DNA of 64,000 nt. Source: Actinospineispora eucalypti. Lineage in GTDB: Bacteria; Actinomycetota; Actinomycetes; Mycobacteriales; Pseudonocardiaceae. Positions 25,262 to 33,885 of this stretch are shown here, piece by piece. The notes beneath the pieces are model-generated. The model was not told the DNA's origin, made no database searches, and saw only the letters and a program-made list of their open reading frames with translations. The stretch lies in NCBI GenBank assembly GCA_014208095.1, contig JACHMT010000001.1, positions 3,100,001-3,164,000 on the forward strand, written 5' to 3'. Numbering within the stretch: the stretch's first letter is position 1; every line of letters starts with the position of its first letter. The translations under genes and the position numbers were made by a program.

Positions 25262-26257
25262 ATGCGAACCATCGCGCTCGAAGAACACTTCGTCACGGCC
25301 GCATCGGCGCATCACGGCGCGAGCACCGAGAGCCTCGCCGACCCCGGATTCTGGCGCCACGTCTCCTCACATCTACTCGACCACACCGAGCAGCGGCTGT
25401 CCGGGATGGACGATGCCGGAATCGACCTCGCGGTCCTTTCGCTCAACGCGCCGGGCATCCAGGCCGAGCCGGACCCGGCTGTCGCGGTCCGCGCGGCGAT
25501 CGAGGTCAACGACTTCCTCGCTGGTCTGGTGGCCGAGCACCCCACACGGTTCGCAGGCTTCGCCGCACTGCCGCTGCAAGATCCCCACGCCGCCGCCAAG
25601 GAGCTGGATCGCGTGGTGACCCAGCTCGGCATGCCGGGCGCGTTGATCAACGCCCACACCCAGGGGCGCTATCTCGACGACGCCTCGCTGCGTGTGGTGT
25701 GGGAACGGGCCGAGGGCTTGAACGTGCCCCTGTACCTGCACCCGGCGAACGGATACGACATCCCGCACGTCCTGTCCGGCCACCGCGAGCTGCTCGGACC
25801 GTTGTGGAGCTGGGGGATCGAGACGGCCACCCACGCGCTACGCGTGATCTTCGGCGGGGTCTTCGACGACTTCCCGAACGCCCGGCTCATCCTCGGCCAC
25901 CTCGGTGAGGGACTGCCCTACGCACTCTGGCGCATGGACTCCCGCTGGCGGCACTACGACCAGAGCAAGATCCGTCTGGGGCGGGCCAACCCGTCCGACT
26001 ACCTCCGGCACAACGTCTACATCACGACCAGTGGCGTGTTCTCCGTACCCCCGCTGCTGTGTGCGCTGCTCGCCCTGGGCGCGGAACGAATTCTCTTCGC
26101 CACGGACTACCCGTTCGAAGAGATGGCGGTCGCTACCCAGTTCCTGGATGACGCGCCGATCAGCGAGGCCGACCGGGCCCGCATCGCGCACCGCAACGCG
26201 GAGAGCCTGCTCAACATCCCCGCACCCGCCCCGACCCCGGCGTCGGGCCCCGCCTGA
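25262..26257 (+). CDS. Amidohydrolase-family decarboxylase (gamma-resorcylate decarboxylase-like)
   Basis: 331 residues, amidohydrolase-2 TIM barrel. The metal ligands of the 2,6-dihydroxybenzoate decarboxylase group are all present: Glu7 and His9 (LEEHF), His160 (YLHPANGYD) and Asp282 (FATDYPFE); LGHLGEGLPYALWRMD provides the conserved His-Glu pair. Known members non-oxidatively decarboxylate hydroxybenzoates (gamma-resorcylate, 5-carboxyvanillate, 2,3-dihydroxybenzoate). The product would be a phenol or catechol that could feed the hydroxylase and dioxygenase of the neighbouring operon. Followed after 30 bases by a DoxX-like gene. Confidence 0.87.
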   Translation: MRTIALEEHFVTAASAHHGASTESLADPGFWRHVSSHLLDHTEQRLSGMDDAGIDLAVLSLNAPGIQAEPDPAVAVRAAIEVNDFLAGLVAEHPTRFAGFAALPLQDPHAAAKELDRVVTQLGMPGALINAHTQGRYLDDASLRVVWERAEGLNVPLYLHPANGYDIPHVLSGHRELLGPLWSWGIETATHALRVIFGGVFDDFPNARLILGHLGEGLPYALWRMDSRWRHYDQSKIRLGRANPSDYLRHNVYITTSGVFSVPPLLCALLALGAERILFATDYPFEEMAVATQFLDDAPISEADRARIAHRNAESLLNIPAPAPTPASGPA

Positions 26258-26287
26258 CGACGTGGCCTGACCGGAAGGACCGCACCG

Positions 26288-26704
26288 ATGAGCCTCGACC
26301 CGAGCCCGGCCGCCGACCTCCAGCCCACTCGCGCCGCGGCGCGGACCGGCTTCGCGCTCACCATCCTGGTTGATCTGTTCCTGCTGTTCGACGCCGTGAC
26401 GAAGCTGCTGGGACTGCCGGCGGTGGTGGCCGGGGCGGTGCGGCTGGGTTTCCCGGTCAGCACCGTCCCGGTGATGGGCACGCTGCTGCTGATCTGTCTG
26501 GTGGTCTACAACGTGCCGAGGACTGCGTTGTTCGGTGCGGTGCTGCTCACCGGGTACCTGGGCGGGGCGGTGTGTGCGACCGTGCGCGTTGAAGCGCCGT
26601 TGTTCAGCGCCGTGCTGGTGCCGGTGTACGTCGCGGTGTTCGTCTGGCTGGGGCTGTACCTGCGCAGCCCGGCCTTGCGCCAGGTCGTCCGGTCCGGCCG
26701 CTAG
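26288..26704 (+). CDS. DoxX-like small membrane protein
   Basis: 138 residues with about four transmembrane segments and a short polar N-terminus. The pattern VDLFLLFDAVTKLLGLP at the first helix and YNVPRTALFGAVLLTGYLGGAV in the middle matches the DoxX-like family. Functions are poorly defined; relatives take part in redox stress or quinone chemistry. It is the last gene of the short plus-strand pair with the amidohydrolase. Confidence 0.8.
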   Translation: MSLDPSPAADLQPTRAAARTGFALTILVDLFLLFDAVTKLLGLPAVVAGAVRLGFPVSTVPVMGTLLLICLVVYNVPRTALFGAVLLTGYLGGAVCATVRVEAPLFSAVLVPVYVAVFVWLGLYLRSPALRQVVRSGR

Positions 26705-26874
26705 TGCGCCGGTTGACCCGGTCTCAGTGGCCTTGATCCACACACGCCTCGGCACCACCGAGGGGTTGCTGCCCTGGACCCGTCGAAGGCAACCTCTCGG
26801 ATCTAGTGAGTCGGAGGCTGCTTCGCCCCCGATCCGAGCGGCCTCCGACTCACGCCCTCGTACCTGAACATAAG

Positions 26875-27290
26875 TTGAACAGGGCCGCTGTTGCCGTTGA
26901 GCGCGGGCTGTCCGCCGAGGTGGGCGGAGAGCACGGTGGAGTCCTTGCTGATCTCGCCGCACCGCACCAGATCGATCAGGCCGGCCATCGACTTCCCTTC
27001 GTGCACCGGGTCGGTGATCGTGCCCTCGGTGCGTGCGGCCGACCGCATGGCATCCATGGTCGCCTCGTCCGGGCTGCCGTTGGTGCCTGCGTGGTAGCGC
27101 TCGTCAAGCAGGATCTCGTCCTCCGAGAGCTGCCGCTCGACGCCGATCAGCGTCGCGGTGTTGCGGGCTGTCCTGGCGACCTGCTCCTGGGCTTCTTCGG
27201 TCTGGCGGAGCCGTCGATGCCGAGCACCCTACGCGTCGGGCCGCCGAGGGCGGCGAATCCGGCGATCATCCCGGCATGGGTGCGCCGGTC
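26875..27290 (-). pseudogene. acdS: 3' remnant of 1-aminocyclopropane-1-carboxylate deaminase / D-cysteine desulfhydrase
   Basis: The minus strand encodes the last third of a PLP-dependent ACC-deaminase family protein: THAGMIAGFAALGG, then RVLGIDGSA, then a shifted frame with QVARTARNTATLIGVE, LDERYHAG, and finally ARTEGTITDP, EGKSMAGLIDLVR, VLSAHLGGQPALNG. A single-base deletion near 27200 separates the two frames. The N-terminal half with the PLP lysine is absent. The fragment cannot be active and marks past gene loss. Confidence 0.8.
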
Positions 27291-28071
27291 ACCGAGCACA
27301 CGACGACCCCCGACGGGGCGGGCTTTATCGGTGCCGGCGCGTTGGAGGTCTGGCGGCAGTTGTCCGAGTCATGCCCTGCGGCAATCGGCGTGACGGCCCG
27401 GGGACGTCCCAGAACAGCGAAACAGGCCGCTGACCTGCGGCTCCTGCTGTATCCGGCTTACCGGCCAGCCCGTGCGTGCGGGACCTTCTGGCCTGCTCGA
27501 AGAGGTCGAAAGTCGGCTTTGGTCTGCAAGCGTAGCTCTACTGCCCTCTCGTGTGTCCCGGCCCTGTCGGCCGTCTCCTGTCCCAGGGACGGCCCGAGTG
27601 TTGACCTCCAAAGATCGAATGATGATCAACTTCTGTTGTTGTGGGTACCTGCGGAATGCTTACGCTGGGTGACGAAGGTCTGCCCTCGTGGGCTTCGCTG
27701 CGACATGTGCACGGGTTGGGGCTGCGGTCAGTGCGCGCTGGGTTCTTCGGTGCTTGGGCAGCTGCCCGGCAGGGTGCGGTGGCCACGGTCGCCGGCAGGG
27801 TATCCGCCGCGGCGGGCGGGCTGGCAGTGGGCCGTGCACAATCTGCGCGGTGTGCGCCGTGTCTGGCCGGGTGCGGTGCGCACCGGTGCCGGGTTGCGCG
27901 ATCACCGTCCGGGTGGTTGTGGGTGTCCGGTTCGGGTTGTTGTAGCGCATCTTGGTGTTGCTCGTTGGTGCGGTTGCGGCTTATGGAGGGGATAGGCGCA
28001 GCCCGGGCCGTTTAGGGGAGCAAGCGCCGCCGCTTGGGCTGGATGCATCGGCGTAGGCGGCGGTTCTTTCT

Positions 28072-28278
28072 GTGCGCGGTCGCTGCCGGGCGAGTGGCTC
28101 GCAAACGGGGCGCCACCCGATTTCTGTCGATCAAGTCGGGGGCCGGTTGGTCGCCCACGCCTTATCGGTCGAGACCTTCTATGTCGCCGAGACCGCGATG
28201 GGTCTCGTCTACGGCATCCATCTCGTGGTCGACCAGGCACTGGTCGACGACGTCGCGGACCATCTGCTCGCTTCGTGA
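28072..28278 (+). CDS. Hypothetical fragment
   Basis: A GTG-started frame of 68 residues whose last 45 (SVETFYVAETAMGLVYGIHL and an acidic VVDQALVDDVADHLL end) look protein-like in composition. No family was recognised and there is no good ribosome-binding site. It is probably the remaining C-terminus of a lost gene at the edge of the polyol locus. Confidence 0.25.
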   Translation: MRGRCRASGSQTGRHPISVDQVGGRLVAHALSVETFYVAETAMGLVYGIHLVVDQALVDDVADHLLAS

Positions 28279-28292
28279 ACACCAGGTGGTTC

Positions 28293-28306
28293 ATGGAGCG
28301 ATCCAA
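28293..28306. promoter_or_regulatory. LacI-type operator, distal site
   Basis: ATGGAGCGATCCAA, a LacI-family style palindrome with central CG. It matches the operator before the lacI-like gene (TTGGACCGATCCAA at 42822) at 12 of 14 positions. It lies about 50 bases upstream of the double operator at 28344 and just before a TTGACT (28315-28320) that could be a -35 element; no clear -10 was seen. Confidence 0.6.
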
Positions 28307-28343
28307 TTCGGCTCTTGACTCGTGACTTCGGGCTGTGGGACGG

Positions 28344-28375
28344 TTTGGAGCGTTCCAGATTTGGAACGCTCCAAA
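28344..28375. promoter_or_regulatory. Double LacI-type operator before the polyol operon
   Basis: Two consecutive palindromic sites, TTGGAGCGTTCCAG (28345-28358) and TTGGAACGCTCCAA (28361-28374), centres 16 bp apart, so the whole block is a perfect 14-bp inverted repeat with a 4-base loop. The consensus TTGGAnCGnTCCAA is shared with the site upstream of the LacI-family gene at 42789. It lies about 60-90 bases before the first gene of the operon. Confidence 0.78.
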
Positions 28376-28434
28376 GATGTCGGTTTCCGGCGCTGGAGGC
28401 CCTTTCCGCCAACGTAGTCGTCGAAGGGAAGACC

Positions 28435-29874
28435 ATGCCGCCCAAGGAGATGCTCATCGGTGGCCGGTGGGGGCAAGCGATCGCCGGTCGGACCGAGGAC
28501 GTCGCGTCGCCGTTCGACGGCTCTGTTGTCGGCACCGTTCCCGTCGCGGACGTCGCGGACGCGGTCGCGGCACTCGATCACGCGGAGCGCGGCGCGAAGC
28601 TGTGGCGGGACACGCCGGCCCACGAGCGGATGCGGGTCCTGCGGCGCGCCGCGGAGTTGGCCGACGAGCGTGCCCCGGAGATCGCCAGGGTGATCAGCGG
28701 CGAGACCGGCAAGACGATCACTGAGGCGACTGGCGAGGCGGCCCGGTCTGGGGAGATCATCCGGCTGGCGGCCTTCGAGGGCACTCAGCTCTACGGCGAG
28801 ACCCTGCCGCTCGACGCGAACCCGGGCACCGGGCCGGAGAAGATCGGCTTCACCGTGCGCCAGCCCTGCGGGATCGTCGTCGCGATCACACCGTTCAACT
28901 ACCCGGCGCTGCTGGTGCTGCACAAGCTCGGCCCAGCGCTGGCCGCCGGGAACGCCGTGGTCCTCAAGCCCGCCCGAGCTACGCCGTTGACCGCCCTGAT
29001 GCTCGCCGAGTGCTTCGTCGAGGCCGGCCTGCCGGATGGTGTGCTCTCGGTGGTGACCGGTCCCGGCGGCCGGCTGGGCGACGCCCTGGTCGCCGACCCA
29101 CGCGTCCGGAAGGTCTCGTTCACCGGCTCGACCGCCACCGGCGCGCACATCGCCGCAGTGGCGGGAGTCAAGAAGCTGTCGCTGGAGCTCGGCGCCTCCT
29201 GCCCGGTCGTCGTGCTGCCCGACGCCGACCTCGAGCTGGCGTCCTCGGCCGTGGCGGCGGGAGGATTCGTCAACGCCGGCCAGGTCTGTATCTCGGTCCA
29301 GCGGGTGATCACGCACCCGAGGGTGAACGGAGACTTCCTCGACGCGCTCGTGCCGAAGGTGCGGGCTATCCGCACCGGGGACCCGGGCAGCGCGGAAACC
29401 ACGATGGGTTCGCTGATCACCACGGGTGAGGCCGAGCGGGTGCAGGCGGCGATCAGCGCCGCGGCCGCCGCCGGCGCCACGGTGCTGACCGGTGGCGACC
29501 GGGACGGTGCGGTGGTCGCGCCGACGGTCGTCGCGGACGTCGACCCGGCGTCCCCGTTCAGCCAGGACGAGCTCTTCGGCCCCGCCGTGGCGGTCAGCAC
29601 GGCCGCCGACTGGGATGCCGCGATCGCTCAAGTGAACGGCAGCTCCTTCGGCCTCGGGGCGGGCGTGTTCACCTCCGACATCGCCGGTGCGGTGCAGGCG
29701 ATCCGCCAGATCGACGCCGGCAACATCCACATCAACTGGACGCCGCTGTGGCGCGCGGACCTCATGCCCTACGGCGGGCTGAAAGGCAGCGGGATCGGCA
29801 AGGAGGGTCCGCGGGCCGCTGTCGCCGAGATGACCGAGGCCAAGACCGTCGTCGTGCACGGCCGTCCCTGGTAG
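28435..29874 (+). CDS. Aldehyde dehydrogenase, first gene of the polyol operon
   Basis: 479 residues from ATG 28435 behind GAAGGGAAG. NAD(P)-dependent ALDH superfamily: TPFNYPALLVLHKLGPALAAGN, FTGSTATGAHI, glutamate motif LELGASCP (a variant of LELGGK) and catalytic Cys in NAGQVCISVQR. It lacks the signature regions of the CoA-acylating methylmalonate-semialdehyde dehydrogenase IolA, so a simple aldehyde-to-acid oxidation of a sugar or aldolase-derived semialdehyde is more likely. Nine bases separate it from iolD. Operators for a LacI-type regulator lie upstream. Confidence 0.9.
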   Translation: MPPKEMLIGGRWGQAIAGRTEDVASPFDGSVVGTVPVADVADAVAALDHAERGAKLWRDTPAHERMRVLRRAAELADERAPEIARVISGETGKTITEATGEAARSGEIIRLAAFEGTQLYGETLPLDANPGTGPEKIGFTVRQPCGIVVAITPFNYPALLVLHKLGPALAAGNAVVLKPARATPLTALMLAECFVEAGLPDGVLSVVTGPGGRLGDALVADPRVRKVSFTGSTATGAHIAAVAGVKKLSLELGASCPVVVLPDADLELASSAVAAGGFVNAGQVCISVQRVITHPRVNGDFLDALVPKVRAIRTGDPGSAETTMGSLITTGEAERVQAAISAAAAAGATVLTGGDRDGAVVAPTVVADVDPASPFSQDELFGPAVAVSTAADWDAAIAQVNGSSFGLGAGVFTSDIAGAVQAIRQIDAGNIHINWTPLWRADLMPYGGLKGSGIGKEGPRAAVAEMTEAKTVVVHGRPW

Positions 29875-29882
29875 GAGCATCG

Positions 29883-31865
29883 ATGAGCATCCCGACGACG
29901 GGCGGCCCCGGCACCGTGCGACTCACCGTCGCCCAGGCCGTGGTGGCCTACTTGTCCCGCCAGTACTCCATCGCCGACGGGCGCCGCCGCAGGCTGGTGC
30001 CCGCCACGCTCGGGATATTCGGGCACGGCAACGTGGCCGGCATCGGCCAAGCGCTCGACCAGTTGTTCGACGACATGCCGTTCGTCCAGGGCCGCAACGA
30101 GCAGAACCTCGTGCACGTCGCCACGGCATTCGCCAAGGCGACGAAGCGTCACGCCACCCTGGCCGTGACCGCGTCGATCGGGCCGGGTGCACTGAACATG
30201 GTCACCGGCGCCGGCCTGGCGACCGTCAACCGGCTCCCCGTCCTGCTGCTGCCCGGCGACATCTACGCGACTCGCCGCCAGGGCCCGGTGCTGCAGCAGC
30301 TGCAGCACCCCGTGGAGGCCGACGTCTCCGTGAACGACGCGTTCCGCCCGGTCTCCCGGTTCTTCGACCGGGTCACCCGGCCGGAGGCGCTGCTCACCGC
30401 CCTTCCGGCCGCGATGCGCGTGCTGACCGACCCGGTCGAGACGGGCGCGGTGGCCCTGTCTCTGCCGCAGGACGTGCAGTCCGAGGCGTACGAGTGGCCG
30501 CTTGAGATGTTCGTGGAGCGGGACTGGGTGATCCGCCGCCCCGCCCCGGATGACGAGGAGGTCGCCGAGGTCGCCCGCCTGCTGGCGAGCGCACGCAAGC
30601 CGCTGATCATCGCCGGCGGTGGAGTGGTCTACTCGGAGGCGACCGCCGAGCTCGAGGAGCTCGCCGAGACCGTCGGCGCCCCGGTCGCGGAGACGTTCGC
30701 CGGCAAGGGCGCGGTCCAGACCCGCAGGTGGTGGCAGGTCGGCGGGATCGGCCTCGAAGGCACCCCCGCCACCAACGCCCTGGCCCGCGAGGCCGACCTC
30801 GTCCTCACGGTCGGCTCCCGGTTAACCGACTTCGCGACCGGCTCCCAGTCGCTGTTCCAGAATCCCGCTGTCCGGTTCGCTAGCATCAACGTCAACCGGC
30901 ACGACGGCAACCGGCTCGGTGCCACCGGCATCACGGCCGACGCCGGCCGTGCGCTCGCCGCGCTCGCCGATGTCGTCCGCGCGGCCGGGATCTTCCCGGA
31001 CCCAGTGTGGCGCAGGCGGGCGGAAACCCTGGTGGGGGAGTGGACCCCGGTTCGGGCCGCCGCACTCGACCCCGACACGTCGTGGGACCGCGCCACACTC
31101 GCGCCCGACGCGGATGTCGTGCCCGAGACGGGTGCGGTGCTCACGCAGCCGCAGCTGATCGGGCTGTTGCAGGAGCAGGCCCAGGCCGGCGACACGATCA
31201 TCGCCGCCGCTGGGGGTCCGCCCGGGGACCTGCAGAAGGTGTGGGACGCCACCGAGGGCCGGTTCGCGCACCTCGAGTTCGGTTTCTCCTGCATGGGCTA
31301 CGAGATCCCGGCCGCGCTCGGTGTGCGGCTCGCCGAGCCGGACCGTTCCCGGCGGGTGCTGTCGTTCATCGGTGACGGCACCTTCCTGATGGCGCCGACG
31401 GAGCTGGTCACCGCGGCGCAGGAGCAGCTGCCGCTCACCGTCGTCGTCGCGGAGAACCACGGCTACCAGGTCATCCACCGCCTGCAGATGGGCCGCAGCG
31501 GATCCGAGTTCGGCAACGAGTTCCGCTACCGCGCCGGGCGGCTCGACCTGACCGGAGACAAGGCGGCAGCCCAGCCCCGGCTCGAGGGCGAGTACCTCGG
31601 GGTCGACCTCGCGGAGGTCGGCGCCGGACTGGGCGCACGGGCGATCCGCGCGCGGACCGCCGCCGAGGTCCGTGAGGCGCTCGCGGAGACCCGCCACCAG
31701 GAAGGCCCGGTCGTGATCGTGGTCCCGGTCCGCCCGCACGTCGATCTCCCCGGCGCGGGTGCGTGGTGGGACGTCGCCCCTGCCGAGGTCTCGACCTCCG
31801 AGACCGTCGACGCTCTCCGCGCGGAGTACGAGCAGGGTCTCGCGCTGCAGCGGTGGTTCGGATGA
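29883..31865 (+). CDS. iolD: 3D-(3,5/4)-trihydroxycyclohexane-1,2-dione hydrolase (IolD), TPP-dependent
   Basis: 660 residues. Thiamine-diphosphate enzyme fold: the N-terminal PYR domain with FGHGNVAGIGQAL and the conserved Glu in GRNEQNLVHVATAFAKATKR; the central domain; and the PP domain with the GDG...N motif (SFIGDGTFLMAPTELVTAAQEQLPLTVVVAENHGYQVIH). The segment LQQLQHPVEADVSVNDAFRPVSRFFDRV is characteristic of IolD. IolD opens the inositol-derived cyclohexanedione to 5-deoxyglucuronate. It is coupled by ATGA to an HpcH/HpaI aldolase rather than to iolB or iolC. Confidence 0.9.
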   Translation: MSIPTTGGPGTVRLTVAQAVVAYLSRQYSIADGRRRRLVPATLGIFGHGNVAGIGQALDQLFDDMPFVQGRNEQNLVHVATAFAKATKRHATLAVTASIGPGALNMVTGAGLATVNRLPVLLLPGDIYATRRQGPVLQQLQHPVEADVSVNDAFRPVSRFFDRVTRPEALLTALPAAMRVLTDPVETGAVALSLPQDVQSEAYEWPLEMFVERDWVIRRPAPDDEEVAEVARLLASARKPLIIAGGGVVYSEATAELEELAETVGAPVAETFAGKGAVQTRRWWQVGGIGLEGTPATNALAREADLVLTVGSRLTDFATGSQSLFQNPAVRFASINVNRHDGNRLGATGITADAGRALAALADVVRAAGIFPDPVWRRRAETLVGEWTPVRAAALDPDTSWDRATLAPDADVVPETGAVLTQPQLIGLLQEQAQAGDTIIAAAGGPPGDLQKVWDATEGRFAHLEFGFSCMGYEIPAALGVRLAEPDRSRRVLSFIGDGTFLMAPTELVTAAQEQLPLTVVVAENHGYQVIHRLQMGRSGSEFGNEFRYRAGRLDLTGDKAAAQPRLEGEYLGVDLAEVGAGLGARAIRARTAAEVREALAETRHQEGPVVIVVPVRPHVDLPGAGAWWDVAPAEVSTSETVDALRAEYEQGLALQRWFG

Positions 31866-32647
31866 TCGGCCCGCTGGACGAAGGGCGATTGCGGGCTCGG
31901 CTCGCCGCAGGCGAGCCGACGGTCGGCACTTTCGTCGGGGCGGCCTCGCCGATCATCGCCGAGGTCTGCGCGGCCGCGGGCTTCGACTGGTTGCTCCTCG
32001 ACCTCGAGCACGGCGCCGGTGGGGAGGAACAGATCCGCACGGTCGTTCCCATCGCGGCCGCCTACGGGGTTCCGACGGTCGTCCGCGTGGAGTCGGGCGA
32101 GCGGATCCGCATCGGCCGGGTGCTCGACAACGGTGCGGCGGGCGTCATGTTGCCTCGGCTCGAGTGCGCAGAGGAGATTCGTGCGGCGATCCGGCACCTC
32201 CGCTACCCAGGCGGCGCGGCGAACGGTGACCGGGGGGTCGCGACGTACAACAGGGCCTGCCGCTTCGGCCTGGACACGGGTGCGCTCGACCGCGCCAACG
32301 ACCAGGTGCTCGGCATCGTGCAGATCGAGTCCGCGCGGGCCGTCGCCGAGGCGGAGGAGATCGCCTCGATCGACGGGGTCGACGTGTTGTTCGTCGGGCC
32401 CCGCGACCTCACCCACGACCTCGGTGTGCCCGGCCGAGTGACGGCGCCGGAGTACATCGATGCGCTCGAGCAGGTCCGGCTGGCCGCGCACAAGCACGGC
32501 AAGGCCCGCGGCCTGCTGGTGGGCGACGGCGACGCGGCCCGGGCGAAGCTCGCCGAGGGCTGGACGTTCGTGGCCGTCGGCTCCGACACCACCCTGCTGG
32601 CCGGGGCCGCCCGGGCACAGCTCGACCGAACCAGGAGCACGGAATGA
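31862..32647 (+). CDS. HpcH/HpaI-family class II aldolase
   Basis: 261 residues from ATG 31862. Metal-dependent pyruvate-type aldolase fold: FDWLLLDLEHGAGGEEQI, GVMLPRLECAEE and QIESARAVAEAEEIASIDGVDVLFVGPRDLTHDLG, which carries the Glu/Asp metal ligands. Known members cleave 4-hydroxy-2-oxoheptanedioate or 2-keto-3-deoxy sugar acids to pyruvate and an aldehyde. In this operon it occupies the position where IolC/IolJ would act in the classical inositol pathway, suggesting C-C cleavage of an unphosphorylated keto-deoxy acid. It overlaps both neighbours. Confidence 0.88.
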   Translation: MIGPLDEGRLRARLAAGEPTVGTFVGAASPIIAEVCAAAGFDWLLLDLEHGAGGEEQIRTVVPIAAAYGVPTVVRVESGERIRIGRVLDNGAAGVMLPRLECAEEIRAAIRHLRYPGGAANGDRGVATYNRACRFGLDTGALDRANDQVLGIVQIESARAVAEAEEIASIDGVDVLFVGPRDLTHDLGVPGRVTAPEYIDALEQVRLAAHKHGKARGLLVGDGDAARAKLAEGWTFVAVGSDTTLLAGAARAQLDRTRSTE

Positions 32648-33885
32648 GCACCGGAGGAAGCCGCCCCGTCGGCGTCGGGCTGATCAGCGTCGGGTGGATG
32701 GGCAAACTGCACACCCGCGCCTACCAGTCCCTGCCGGCCGTGTACCCCGAGCTGGGGGTCCGGCCGTGGCTGGTGCACGCGGCCGACACCGCACCCGACC
32801 GGGCCGAGTACGCCCGCGAGGTCCTCGGTTACGCCCGCAGCAGCGCCGACTACCGCGCAGTGCTGGCGGACCCGGAGGTCGACGTCGTGTCGATCTGCGC
32901 ACCGAACATGCTGCACAAGGAGATCGGCATCGCCGCCGCGACGGCGGGCAAGCCGTTCTGGATCGAGAAGCCCGTCGGCAGGGACGCGACGGACACCGCG
33001 GCGGTCGCGGAGGCGGCGCACACCGCCGGCGTGGTCACCTCCGTCGGTTACAACTACCGGAACGCCCCGGCCGTGGAGCGGATCCGGGAGCTCGTCGCCG
33101 ACGGGGCACTGGGCCGGATCACCAACATCCGCTCCGTGTTCTTCAACGGCTACGCCGCCGAGCCCCGCGGAGCGCTGTCCTGGCGGTTCAACCGGGAGCT
33201 CGCCGGCAGCGGCGCGATGGGCGACCTGCTCAGCCACGTCGCTGACCTCGTCCAGTACGTGGTCGGGCCCATCAGCCAGGTCACCTCGCTCTCGTCGATC
33301 GTGCAAGCCGAGCGGCCGATCCTGCCGATGGGCTCAGGCACGCACTTCGCCGTGATCGAGGGCGGCGAGATGGGCCCGGTCGAGAACGAGGACTACGCCG
33401 GCGCGCTGGTGCGCTTCGCCGACGACGCGCGTGGCCCCGGCGCCGTCGGGACGCTCGAGGTGTCGCGGACCATCGTCGGGCCGCAGTGCGGGCTCGCGAT
33501 CGAGGTCTACGGCACCGAGGGCTCCGCCAGGTGGAACTTCGAGCGGATGAACGAGCTCGAGGTGTGCACCCAGCGCGGCGGCCCGCACTACGGCTACACC
33601 ACCGTGCTCGGTAACCCGCACCTCGGCGACTACCGCCACTTCCAGCCCGGTCCGGGCAACAGCATGGGCTACGACGACCTGAAGGTCGTCGAGGCGAAGA
33701 AGTTCCTGGCCGCGGTGCTCGGCCGCGAGCAGGTGCAGTGCTCCATCGACGACGCCCTCTCCGCCGCGCGCGTGGTCTCCGCCGCCGTCGCATCGGCCGA
33801 GACCGGTGCGTGGCACGCGGTCACGCCCGTCCTGGGTGTTCGATACGGCGGAAACCGACCCCAGGCGGAGGCCGTCGGTGTCTGA
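32644..33885 (+). CDS. Gfo/Idh/MocA-family oxidoreductase
   Basis: 413 residues. N-terminal Rossmann fold with GLISVGWMGKLHTRAYQS, the nicotinamide-site EKPVGRD motif (residues near 110) and the C-terminal GFO_IDH_MocA domain with GSGAMGDLLSHVADLVQYVVG, where the His is a likely catalytic residue. The length, somewhat above 340-390, and the long insert around HFAVIEGGEMGPVENEDY suit the inositol/sugar dehydrogenase subgroup. It would oxidise a cyclitol or sugar hydroxyl with NAD(P). One of three family members in the locus, so several isomers may be handled. Confidence 0.87.
   Translation: MSTGGSRPVGVGLISVGWMGKLHTRAYQSLPAVYPELGVRPWLVHAADTAPDRAEYAREVLGYARSSADYRAVLADPEVDVVSICAPNMLHKEIGIAAATAGKPFWIEKPVGRDATDTAAVAEAAHTAGVVTSVGYNYRNAPAVERIRELVADGALGRITNIRSVFFNGYAAEPRGALSWRFNRELAGSGAMGDLLSHVADLVQYVVGPISQVTSLSSIVQAERPILPMGSGTHFAVIEGGEMGPVENEDYAGALVRFADDARGPGAVGTLEVSRTIVGPQCGLAIEVYGTEGSARWNFERMNELEVCTQRGGPHYGYTTVLGNPHLGDYRHFQPGPGNSMGYDDLKVVEAKKFLAAVLGREQVQCSIDDALSAARVVSAAVASAETGAWHAVTPVLGVRYGGNRPQAEAVGV

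Larger units (their letters stand above)
26705..28292. other. Decayed region without an intact gene
   Basis: Nearly 1.6 kb in which no frame looks like an intact gene. It contains the ACC-deaminase remnant on the minus strand (separate entry), a Cys- and Gly-rich G/T-skewed stretch at 27600-28020 with several unconvincing overlapping frames, and a short acidic hypothetical frame at 28072-28278. It ends at the operator region of the polyol operon. No insertion-sequence ends were recognised. Confidence 0.6.

Noticed and set aside
27641..28015. Gly/Ala/Cys-rich plus-strand frame in the decayed region
   Set aside because: Several overlapping frames look equally plausible, none has a ribosome site or known family; noted only as part of the region entry.
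28344..28375. The 14-bp inverted repeat as a transcription terminator
   Set aside because: It has no U-tract, lies upstream of an operon start, and each arm is itself a LacI-type palindrome matching the site before the lacI-like gene.
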